From Piromyces finnis (Eukaryota > Neocallimastigomycota > Neocallimastigomycetes > Neocallimastigales > Neocallimastigaceae), in NCBI GenBank assembly GCA_002104945.1, contig MCFH01000125.1, forward strand, positions 1-35,039: a DNA stretch of 35,039 bases, in the 5' to 3' direction. The position numbers and the translations under genes are program-made. The notes beneath the pieces are model-generated. The model ran no database searches, had not been told where the DNA came from, and saw only the letters and a list, made by a program, of their open reading frames with translations. Positions 26,562 to 35,039 of this stretch are shown piece by piece (positions within the stretch are counted from its first letter, which is position 1; each line of letters begins with the position of its first letter).

Positions 26562-29354
26562 GTGGGTAATGGTAGCCACAAGGCTACAAAGGAAACCAGA
26601 AACGGAAGTTCCGGAGGGTTGGCATCGAGTTCCAACTTAGAGAAAAATCCCGTTTCAGTAGGGTTGGTACAGAGTGTTGACTTAGAGAAAAAATGTGATT
26701 CCGGAGGGTTGACATTTGAATCCAACTTAGAGAAAACTTGTGTTTCAGTAGGGTTGGTACAAGAGTCGAACTTAGAGAAAAATCACATTTACGTAGGGTT
26801 GGTACAGGAAGAAAACTTAAACGAAAATCAACCCACACCTGAAGAAATCGTGGAGAAGTACTACCACAATTTCAAAGAAGCATTTAATGAAGAGATAGCT
26901 AACCAGCTACCAGAACACCGTCCTTACGACTGTAAGATCGATCTGGAGCCGGATGCTAGTCTCCATAAAGGGCCTATATATCCCTTCAATCCAGAAGAGG
27001 AAAAAGCATTGAAGGAATATATAGAGGAAAACCTGGCAAAGGGCTTCATCAGGAAGTCAGAGAGTCCTGCAGGTTATCCTGTGTTATTCGTGCCCAAAAA
27101 GAGTGGTGAAAGACGATTATGTACTGATTATAGGCGTCTTAATAAGGTAACAGTGCGTAACTCCTTCCCCTTACCACTCATCAGTCAAGTGTTCGAGGCT
27201 ATGAAAGGCGCGACTATCTTCTCCAAGTTGGATTTGAAGTCTGCCTACAACCTCGTGCGTATTCGTGAAGGTGACGAATACAAGACGGCATTCTCAACCA
27301 AGTTTGGGCATTATGAATATCTAGTGATGCCATTTGGGTTGACTAATGCTCCTGCCACGTTCCAAGGGTTCATTAATACGGTGCTGGCAGAAGAAATCAA
27401 TGACTGCTGTCAAGTGTACTTGGATGATATCATCATCTACTCCAAGTCACTTGAAGAGCATGTAGGGCATGTAAAAAGAGTCCTACAAAAGCTAATAGAT
27501 AATCGTCTAGTAGCTAAATTAGCGAAGTGTGAGTTCCACAAGGAAGAACTTGCATTCCTGGGTCATGTAGTTGGAAAATATGGTATTAAAACCGACCCAG
27601 AGAAGTTAAAAGCTGTAGCAAGTTGGCCACAACCAACCAATATCAAAGAACTACAGTCATTCCTCGGATTCTGCAACTATTATAGGAAGTTTATAAAGGA
27701 CTTCTCTAAGATAGCAAGGCCGTTATATGCTATGACGTCCAAAAAGGTACAGTTCCTGTGGAATGAAGAACGCATCCAGGCGTTCGAGAAGTTAAAAGAA
27801 ATGCTGTTGTCTCCACCAGTATTAGCATATCCTGACCATGACCGTCAGTTCATAGTGGAGTGCGACGCTAGTAACTACGCGGTGGGTGGTGTACTATCAC
27901 AACTAGGCAATGACAATGAACTACACCCTGTGTATTACTATTCCAAGAAGCTTACGAAAGCAGAAATCAACTACTCCATCACGGAAAAGGAGTTATTGGC
28001 TATTAGGAATGCTTTCATCGAGTGGCGACACCTGTTGATGGGTGCGAAACATAAGGTCCTAGTATATAGTGACCATAGGAATCTCCTGTTCGCCACAAAA
28101 CCACAGTTGTTGACAGCAAGACAGGCAAGATGGCAAGAGCTGTTTGCTGCCTACAACTTCGAAATAATATATCGGCCAGGGAAAATGAATGGTAGAGCCG
28201 ATATCCTATCAAGAATGGTATCTCCAGAACAGGTACAACTGGAGATGGAAAAAGCTAGCCTCCTTCGACCTGAACAGGTAAAAGAATTTCCACCCGTGGA
28301 AGAAGAGTGCTATGCGGTGTTAGAAGTAAGCTTCGTGGGAGAATTGAAACAAGCTTACAACACGGATGAGCTTGCTAGGGAAATTAGAGATGGTCTTGAC
28401 GCAAAAAGAGGCCACAAGCTCATCAAAAAGAAGTGGTTGATGGTTAATGGGTTGATTGTTAGAAAGGATGCACCAGAACGTACATATGTACCAAAGGTGT
28501 TAAGGGAAACAATCATAAAACTTAACCATGATAGTGAAACAGCGGGTCACTTAGGAAAGGATAAGACTTACGACCTGATAGCCAGAAACTATTACTGGCC
28601 AAAAATGAAGGATGACATTGCGGGTTACATTAAAGCTTGTACCATATGTTGTACCCAAAAGGACAACAGACACAAGCCGTACGGTAGCGCTGCTAGGGTA
28701 AAAGTTGCAGACTTACCTTGGCAAGAAGTAGAAATTGACTTCCTGACGGACCTACCTATTAAGGAACGTAGAAAACCAGGTAGTAGTCCCTCAGAACCCC
28801 CAGAAGTCACTAGAAGAGGTTGTATCATGGTTTGTAGCGATAAGTTAACCAAAATGATACACTTAGTGGGATTTAGGAGTATGCCTACTGCTAGAGAAAC
28901 AGCCTTAGCATACTTACAACATGTATTCAAGTTACATGGTTGTCCCAAATCGGTTACTACGGATCGTGGTGTCCAGTTCACTAGTAAGTTGTGGAAGGAC
29001 ATTATGGGGTTCTTTGGCGTAGAAGTAAACCTTGCTACTACTGGCCATCATGAAACAGTTGGTCAGGTAGAACGTAACAACTCCTACGTAAGTATGTACC
29101 TTAGGTGCTTTGTGAAGACCTTTGATGACGACGAATGGTTGAAGTACTTGTACTTAGCTGAGTTCTGTTATAATAATGCAGTGCACAGTTCTACTAAGCA
29201 GTCCCCATTCCTAGCCTTGTATAACTACCAGGTACATATGAATCCTCAAGATTCAGAACTTGTCCACTCCCTTGGCGAAGCTCCTGTATTAGATAGCTTC
29301 GCTCACAACTTAGGTAACTTAAAGCACATGCTGGACATATCTGTAAAGAACTAA
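26562..29354 (+). CDS. Element C Pol (RT, RNase H, integrase), truncated by element D
   Basis: 930 residues counted from a GTG at 26562; the frame is open from 26424, so synthesis by -1 frameshifting from gag-protease is the likely route. Five 15-residue repeats at 17-91. RT at 115-345: LDLKSAYN (D224), VMPFGLTNAP, catalytic YLDD at 286-289. RNase H about 425-545 (VECDASNYAVGG, TEKELLAI, SDHRNLL). Integrase zinc domain HDSETAGH..CTICC (~655-696); DDE triad D726, D801, E837 (spacing 35 as in the family), with an extra ~13-residue Pro/Ser-rich loop at 735-752. Catalytic residues all intact. The true coding ends at 29341: SVKN-stop are LTR bases of D, and the rest of the integrase C-terminus is missing. 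Confidence 0.92.
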   Translation: MGNGSHKATKETRNGSSGGLASSSNLEKNPVSVGLVQSVDLEKKCDSGGLTFESNLEKTCVSVGLVQESNLEKNHIYVGLVQEENLNENQPTPEEIVEKYYHNFKEAFNEEIANQLPEHRPYDCKIDLEPDASLHKGPIYPFNPEEEKALKEYIEENLAKGFIRKSESPAGYPVLFVPKKSGERRLCTDYRRLNKVTVRNSFPLPLISQVFEAMKGATIFSKLDLKSAYNLVRIREGDEYKTAFSTKFGHYEYLVMPFGLTNAPATFQGFINTVLAEEINDCCQVYLDDIIIYSKSLEEHVGHVKRVLQKLIDNRLVAKLAKCEFHKEELAFLGHVVGKYGIKTDPEKLKAVASWPQPTNIKELQSFLGFCNYYRKFIKDFSKIARPLYAMTSKKVQFLWNEERIQAFEKLKEMLLSPPVLAYPDHDRQFIVECDASNYAVGGVLSQLGNDNELHPVYYYSKKLTKAEINYSITEKELLAIRNAFIEWRHLLMGAKHKVLVYSDHRNLLFATKPQLLTARQARWQELFAAYNFEIIYRPGKMNGRADILSRMVSPEQVQLEMEKASLLRPEQVKEFPPVEEECYAVLEVSFVGELKQAYNTDELAREIRDGLDAKRGHKLIKKKWLMVNGLIVRKDAPERTYVPKVLRETIIKLNHDSETAGHLGKDKTYDLIARNYYWPKMKDDIAGYIKACTICCTQKDNRHKPYGSAARVKVADLPWQEVEIDFLTDLPIKERRKPGSSPSEPPEVTRRGCIMVCSDKLTKMIHLVGFRSMPTARETALAYLQHVFKLHGCPKSVTTDRGVQFTSKLWKDIMGFFGVEVNLATTGHHETVGQVERNNSYVSMYLRCFVKTFDDDEWLKYLYLAEFCYNNAVHSSTKQSPFLALYNYQVHMNPQDSELVHSLGEAPVLDSFAHNLGNLKHMLDISVKN
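26610..26834 (+). repeat. Five tandem 45-bp coding repeats at the start of C pol
   Basis: Unit of 15 residues, pattern S-[GV]-G-L-x4-[ND]-L-E-K-x3, at residues 17-31, 32-46, 47-61, 62-76 and 77-91. Copies 1/3 and 2/4 are closest to each other, suggesting duplication of a two-unit block. It lies between protease and RT. Confidence 0.85.
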
Positions 29355-29750
29355 TGTTCAATAAATAAAAACACAAATATATAAAAAGGAAAATAATAAA
29401 AGCAAATAAAAATTTTATTATTGAACACTTAACAAAATTATAACAGGTTAGTGTTTAATAATTTTATTTTTATTATAAAATTTCTTTGTTAATAAAAACT
29501 CGAATTCCAAATAATTTTTTGAGAAATTTCACTCGTATTTATATAAATGTTTTTAAAAGTAAATTTATAAAAATTTTACAACTTAATTTTTTAAGCCAAT
29601 CAGAAATTATCTTCTTTGGTAAAATTTCGTTATAAAATATTTTAATAATTAAAAAAAAGATATTAATGAGGTTTCGAACTCGAGTAGTTCAAACCAAGGT
29701 CTTAGTTACTAACCACTAAGACAGGTTACTAATTTCTATGATTCGTTACA
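29342..29750 (-). repeat. 3' LTR of element D
   Basis: 409 bases. Plus strand TGTAAAGAAC...ATTCGTTACA; the outer end is inferred from the TGTAA..TTACA rule, the break in C, and the usual LTR length. Inverted repeat TGTTCAATAA (29355-29364) / TTATTGAACA (29418-29427). Candidate self-primer: plus ATAAAAACTCG at 29492-29502, with TATAAATACG some 42 bases upstream on the minus strand. Confidence 0.78.
29665..29735 (-). other. tRNA-like module in the U3 of element D
   Basis: Minus strand: CTTAGTGGTTAGTAACTAAG (A box in a 6-bp stem-loop), then GACCTTGGTTTGAA, then GAGTTCGAAACC (B box). It occupies the same place as the module in B, after a shared U3 start (TGTAACGAAT..GAAATTAGTAA), but has a different tRNA-like sequence. 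Confidence 0.5.
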
Positions 29751-29785
29751 TGGTCCTCCTCCAGGATTCGGATACCAGACGAATC
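29751..29785 (-). promoter_or_regulatory. Polypurine tract and adjacent hairpin of element D
   Basis: Minus-strand CTGGAGGAGGACCA abuts the LTR. The stem GATTCG (29765-29770) / CGAATC (29780-29785) with loop GATACCAGA (plus strand) is the same as in B. Confidence 0.7.
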
Positions 29786-29847
29786 AACTAAATTTATTTG
29801 TTACTTTATTATAAAAGAAATAATTGAAACGAGTGAATACATTTTGA

Positions 29848-29851
<4 letters not shown>

Positions 29852-29880
<29 letters not shown>
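29852..29880. repeat. Poly(T) tract, 29 bases
   Basis: In the 3' untranslated part of D (poly(A) on the sense strand), between chromodomain stop and polypurine tract. Confidence 0.95.
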
Positions 29881-29888
<8 letters not shown>

Positions 29889-29991
29889 TGAATATTAAAT
29901 TATAAATATATTTTTTCATTTTCTATTTTCTATTTTCTATTCTCTTTTTCTCTTATCAATTACTAATTTTTTTTTAAATTAATAACTATTA

Positions 29992-32957
29992 CTAATGTGA
30001 ATTATTAAAGTTTTTAATTAGTTCATCGCAGTTTAAATTACTTTCAGGTTCCCAAGATGCTTCTGAAAGCGGATAACCTTTCCATTTTATTAGATATTGA
30101 ATCTTCCCATAATGCTTTCTTTTATCAAGTATTTCTTCTACTTCGTATTCTTCTTCTTCATTTACTATTATAGGTGGAGGTGGATCTTTGATTCTTCCAA
30201 AACTATCTTCATAATACGGTTCTAGGTTTGAAACATGAACAATTGGGTAAATCTTCAGCGATTTTGGTAATTCTAATTTATAAGTGAGATTAGAGATTTT
30301 ACTAATTATCCTAAACGGGCCAAGTTTCCTAGGATTAAATTTTTTATTTCCTTTATGAATTATCAAGGAGCTATCCAACCATACTTTGTCACCAGTCTTG
30401 AATGTCGGAGGTTCTTGTCTATACTTGTCGGCATATTTCTTTTGAACTTGGATGGCCTTCTTTAAGTTTTCTTTTAGTTTCTCCATTAGGTCTTCAAAGT
30501 CTCTTGTAAACTCTTCAGCTCTTGGAACATTCGTTTGGTCAGGAATTACCGGAGAGTATTTTGGGTGATAACCATAATTTAGGAAGAATGGTGAGAATTT
30601 TGTTGAGTCTTGAACAGCATTATTGTAACTGAATTCTGCCAATGGAAGAAAGTTGATCCAGTTTGTTCCTTTATAATTAGAAAAGCATCTTAAATATTGT
30701 TCAACAACGGAGTTTACCCTCTCCGTTTGGCCATTGGATTGATGATGATATGGTGAAGAATATTTAACATTGACGTCCAAAGATTGACAAATAGATTTCC
30801 AAAATTTCGAAGTGAATTGCGCGCCTCTATCGGAAATAATTTCAGAGGGGAGACCGTGAATTTTGAAAATATAATTCAAAAAAGCAAAAGCAGTATCAGA
30901 AGCAGAAGGAATACCTTTAAAGGGAATGAGGTGGCACATTTTAGTAAGGCGGTCAACTACAACAAGAATAGTGTTAAATCCATCCGAAGGAGGGAGGTCA
31001 GTAATGAAATCCATAGAAATAGAAGCCCAAGGATGGTCACTAATCTCAAGGGGTTGAAGTAAACCATATGGTTTATGACGAGAAGGCTTGGAGCGGCAAC
31101 AAATCTCGCAAGATCGGATATAATTCTTAACATCAATAGAAATGGATGGCCACCAAAAGTCACGAGAGATCAAAGAAATAGTTTTGCGGATACCAAAATG
31201 ACCGGCAGAGGGGGAATCATGACAGAGTTTCAAAACGGAGGGACGGCATTTTAAAGGGACATAGATTCTACTATCAAAAAGAAGAAAACTATTACTAAGG
31301 GAGAATTTATTACTTTGTGGATGTGGAGCTGGGAGATTCTTATTTTCAAGAAAATTGCAAATGTCAATGTAAAAAGAGTCGTTCACATATTCAGATAATA
31401 TTTCATCATTAAGAGAAGAAATGGAACAAATCAAAGCGCAGAAATTCTCAGGGCGTAAAACCGAAAAAGGAGCATCAGAAGGAAGAGAGGAATCTATATA
31501 ATCAGGTCTTCGTGAAAGCGCATCAGGTTTACCATTTGATGAACCAGAGCGGTAGAGAATTTTAAAGTTAAATTCGGAAAGGAAAAGGGCCCAACGAACG
31601 AGACGTTGTGACATTTTTTCCGGTTTCTTTTGATATAGTAAGTTTCGATGATCTGAATAAATAGTAAACGGGGTTAAAGCACCTTTGAGAAAATGTCGCC
31701 AAGTCTCAAGAGCATTAACAATAGCTAAAAGTTCTTTATCGTATATAGGATAGTTTCTTTCAGCGGAAGTAAGAGATCTTGAATAGAAAGCGACAGGATG
31801 GATCATTTTATCATCAGGAGATTTTTGAGACAGAACTGCTCCTATAGCAAAGTTGCTAGAGTCGGTTTCAACAATAAAGGGAAGATCACGATTTGGGTGA
31901 GACAGGATGGGAGCAGATGAAATTAATGATTTAATGGTATTAAATGCATCAAGAGCTTCAGAGGAAAAATCAAATTTAACGTTTTTACGAAGTAGTCTGT
32001 GAAGGGGTTGTGCAACTTTGGCAAAATTAGGAATAAACCGACGATAGTAGTTGGCTAGGCCAATAAAAGATTGAACTTCCTTGACACTGGACGGAACTGG
32101 CCAATTAATAATAGCAGAAACTTTATTGGGTCCATATGTATACCTTCAGAGGATATCCGATGACCAAGGAAATCAATAGAGGAAACAAAGAATTCACACT
32201 TTTCAAGCTTAGCATAAAGACCAGCATTTCTTAAGCGATCCAGGACTTCGATAACGTGCTTAATGTGGGATTTATGGTTTTCAGAAAAAATAATTAAATC
32301 GTCAATATATGAATAAACAAAAATCCCTAGAATATTTTCCAGAACATCATTGATAAAATGCTGAAAAACAGCCGGGGCGTTTTTCAGTCCGAATGGCATT
32401 ACCAGGTATTCAAAGTGGCCGAATTTGCAGGTGAAAGCTGTTTTATATTCATCACCCTTTTTGATTCGGACCAAATTATATGCTGATCGTAAATCCAATT
32501 TTGAGAAGATTTTCGCTTTACCAAGATGCTCTAGCATATCTTGAATCAGAGGTAGAGGATAGGAATCTCTAATGGTAATTTTGTTGAGTTCCCTATAATC
32601 TTGACAAAGACGGAGTTCACCATTCTTTTTAGGAACGAAAAGTACAGGCGCACCAGCAGGAGATTTGGATTTCCTAATGAAACCCTTTTTGAGGTTTTCA
32701 TCGATATAATCCTTCAAAACTCTTGTTTCTTCGTCTGTTAGTGGGTAGATTGGTCCATAAAATAGCTTGGCATTTTCGATTAGGTTTATTTGGCAATCAT
32801 AAGGACGATGAGGTGGTAATTGATCAGCAGAAGATTCGCTAAAGACGTCCATATATGATTCTAATTCCTTCGGAAGTTTAGTAGTAGGATTTGAGTCTTT
32901 AAAAGAGTTTTTTGGTGAACAAGAATCAACTTTAGAAAGAGATATATTAGAAGCCAT
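29992..32957 (-). pseudogene. Element D Pol with chromodomain, one frameshift
   Basis: Two open stretches, 32055-32957 and 29992 to about 32130, joined by one missing base near 32125-32130 (after SSEGIHMDP). The first has the family linker LPPHRPYDCQINL, RT with LDLRSAYN and an intact YSYIDDLIIFS. The second has RNase H (VETDSSNFAIGAVLS, YDKELLAIV, SDHRNLL), integrase zinc domain (CHDSPSAGHFG..SCEICC), and the DDE core (SMDFITDLP, ISDRGAQFTSKFW, HHQSNGQTERVN). It ends with a complete chromodomain ([35 protein letters not shown]) with the aromatic cage, then ...NFNNSH and a stop. All catalytic residues are present. Confidence 0.88.
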
Positions 32958-34345
32958 GACAGTACAAGTCTCTTGTGATAAAGGATCGTTAACAGATTCA
33001 TTTGTTAATTAAGACAGATTTAGAACGATTTTCTTTGGGATTACGAGAATGAATAACTTAGAATTTGAAAAAGAAGATTTAGGTTGTCAATAAAAATAGG
33101 CAAAGAACGGAAGAAGAGTTATTGCAATCAGTAGAAAAAACAGAAGTTTCCTGATGGAATTCGGGAACATTCGAAGGAGAGTCATACAATGATCCAAGCA
33201 ATTGAAGAACCAAAGGATAATTTATTATTTTCAAAGTCAATACTTGGATTATGTTCCTTAAGCCAACGTAGACCTAGAATACAAGGATTACAGGTAGATC
33301 AGTAACGTAAAAGACAGTACGGCATAGGTGATCCATGTAGCGAAGATTAAGAAGTGGGTAACTCCGAACAGTTTTTGCTACCACCAATACCGAATACGTT
33401 GGGTAAATCTTCTTCATAGTGGTAGGGAATATTGTGATCGTTGCAATAGTCGACATCTATTAGATTAAGTGTAGAACCGGAGTCTATAAGAATTTTTGTG
33501 TCTAGTTCAAACGATAATTTAAAATTTGAGGTTACCCTATCTTGTTGATTTTTCTTGGAATTGGTAGATTTATTTTGTAGAGAAACTAAAGATTCGAATG
33601 CTGAGTTTTTTATTTCTTCTCTTATGACAATCTTTCAGTTGGTGTCCTGGAGATCCACAATAGACACATAAGTTTTCCTTACTTCTTCTTTCTTTTTCTT
33701 CCTTGGATAACGGACCAAAGTATCTTTTCTTCTTGGGATGTTCTTTTAGATTTGTGGAAGCCTTTTGGAGCCATTGCTGGAATTAGAACTTGGTCCCTTA
33801 GTATTTTTGTCAAAAATAATCCCCTGGTAGCAAGTCTGGAGTCTATTCTAGCTGCCAATAGTTTGGAGGGAAAACAAATCTCTTGTCCTGGGAACATCTC
33901 TAATATCTTCATTGCAACTTCTTGGTTGAGCCCAGCGATAAAGATCCATCTTAGCTTTCATTCCAGTTAGATTCATCAGAGTATTTGTTTAAATTCAAGG
34001 ATGTATCCTCTGATGCCGCCCAAACGATGTTGCTTGAGAGTACGTAGCATTTTGATTGGCTACGTAGACTGCATCATTGTTCCCGTAGAATGCCTTTAGT
34101 CTTTCCTTTGAATGCTTGGTAGTTGGTCAGACAATGGATCATGGTTGTCAATAAGGTAGCGGCCCAATTTAATGCATTTCCTAAAGGCGAGAAATCAGGT
34201 AGATAACCTTGCTCTCTTCATCTTGATATCTTTCGGGATAAAGGAGAAAAACAAGTTCTATTTTAGCTAAGAAACCTTTGAGATATTTTCTGTCTCCTGC
34301 GAAACCGTCTTTTAGTGAGGCGTTATCAAATATTTGTCCTTCCAT
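32958..34345 (-). pseudogene. Element D gag and protease (heavily frame-broken)
   Basis: ATG at 34343-34345 (MEGQIFDNASLKDGFAGDRKY..) matches gag of B. Recognisable pieces in changing frames: gag core (ILEMFPG at about 33890-33912), CCHC knuckle (CVYCGSPGHQLKDC, about 33630-33675), and protease active site (LIDSGSTLNLID, about 33455-33490). At least five frame breaks. Together with the nearly clean pol this part looks selectively decayed or poorly assembled. Confidence 0.75.
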
Positions 34346-35039
34346 TAAATTAAAAAAATTAATTGTTTGAAAATAAAATATGTAAATAAGATAAAGTTTA
34401 TGTTTGAAGAAATTAAGAAGAAAAAAAATTAAATCTTTATTATTATTTATTGATTAAAATATTTTAAATATAGACAAAGAGTCAAATTAAATAGTATTGG
34501 ACCATCAAATATTTAATTTTATTAGTATTCAATACTAGGTCCTTGTAGCTCTTTGTTGATAACGTAGATATTATCAATTGTTAATATTGGAAATGAAAAT
34601 TTTCAATAAAAGGAATTAACGGTATTAGTTTCTTTATTGTCACTTACTTAATTAAGCGGGAAAGAAAAAAAATAGGTTTAATTCCCCGATTATTAATAAT
34701 ATCTAAACAACAAAGTATTACGTATAGGTGTCCAACTATCCACGCTAAGGGAGTATTGAATCCTAACTTCTTTGTTATTTTAATATTTTTTCAAAAATAA
34801 TAAATAAAATTTAATTTTATTTATTAAAAGTAGAAAACGTTTTATTAGAAAATGAATTTTTTCTTTATTATTAAATTAAGCGTCCTGGCGCTCCCCTTAT
34901 AATAACTGTGGGTTTTACTTTTGTTTTCAGTACCTTATTGTTAAAATAAGCTTCACTGACTTACTTAATTTTTAATAAATTAAACTCTTCACTGACTTAC
35001 TTAATTTTTTAATTAAATTAAAATTCTTCCTTTTTTAAA
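34346..35039. other. Leader region of D and right window edge
   Basis: No gene. Hairpin-rich: CAAAGAG / CTCTTTG (about 34477-34556) enclosing AGTATTG / CAATACT, and AACAAAG / CTTTGTT (about 34709-34775). At the edge a 36-bp period is repeated twice (CTTCACTGACTTACTTAATT at 34951 and 34987). The 5' LTR of D was expected within a few hundred bases and is not found, so either the leader is long or something is inserted in it. Confidence 0.45.

Larger units (their letters stand above)
23545..29341 (+). mobile_element. Element C: Ty3/gypsy element of a different lineage, truncated by element D
   Basis: 5' LTR, PBS, gag-protease ORF and pol ORF on the plus strand. The coding region is visibly less AT-rich and uses more C/G-ending codons than A, B, D and F. 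Its gag has a coiled coil and no zinc knuckle. It sits in the 5' LTR of B; its 3' part is displaced by D at 29342, so integrase C-terminus and 3' LTR should lie beyond the window. The solo LTR at 2092 belongs to the same family. Confidence 0.9.
29342..35039 (-). mobile_element. Element D: chromodomain Ty3/gypsy element, right end outside window
   Basis: Minus strand: 3' LTR (29342-29750), polypurine tract and hairpin, pol with chromodomain, badly broken gag starting at 34345, then leader. No 5' LTR is seen before the window ends. It is closely related to A and B in sequence and order. Inserted into the integrase gene of C, left flank ATATC (29337-29341). Confidence 0.88.

Overview
The window is eukaryotic nuclear DNA, extremely AT-rich, and dominated by Ty3/gypsy-type LTR retrotransposons. 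Evidence for a eukaryote: an initiator tRNA-Met of cytosolic type, a secreted-protein gene with a GT..AG intron, and long Asn homopolymers. The combination (very low GC between genes, Asn-rich secreted low-complexity protein, chromodomain Ty3 elements) fits an early-diverging fungus, most likely an anaerobic gut fungus (Neocallimastigomycota). Dictyostelids are the main alternative; this is inference, not proof.

Layout. 185-1384: a spliced gene for a secreted Asn/Trp repeat protein with a six-cysteine C-terminus. 2009-2080 (-): tRNAi-Met, with a solo LTR (2092-2586) inserted just upstream of its 5' end. 3263-8816 (-): element A, a recent chromodomain Ty3 element (5-bp target duplication ATATA, LTRs differing only in homopolymer lengths) with many frame breaks and a tRNA-Ser-derived SINE in its 3' part. 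9536-11322 (+): an Asn-rich gag relic (E) ending at the next LTR. 11323-17308 (+): element F, a decayed chromodomain Ty3 element. 18057-23544 (-): element B, one uninterrupted 1323-codon gag-pol whose RT active site reads YIYD instead of YIDD. 23545-29341 (+): element C, a distinct and less AT-rich Ty3 lineage inserted in B's 5' LTR. 29342-35039 (-): element D, a chromodomain Ty3 element inserted in C; it runs off the right edge. B, C and D form a nested stack (B oldest, D youngest).

The strongest structural signal is the primer-binding site. None of the elements has a tRNA-type TGG PBS. Directly next to each available 5' LTR lie 10-11 bases that are the exact complement of a sequence inside the same LTR, in three cases about 35-40 bases after a TATA box. 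The sequence differs between families (ATACTAACGCT in C, ATAACAATTAC in F, ATAAAAACAC(T) in A and B), yet both partners change together. This is the arrangement of Tf1-type self-priming, where the 5' end of the element mRNA folds back as the primer. It also shows that the LTR at 23545 belongs to C, and predicts the PBS of D outside the window.

Other recurrent signals: a hairpin next to the polypurine tract in A, B and D with one compensatory pair change, tRNA-like A/B-box modules in the U3 of B and D, and long inverted repeats in the LTRs. No CRISPR, no rRNA and no host gene other than the two named were found.
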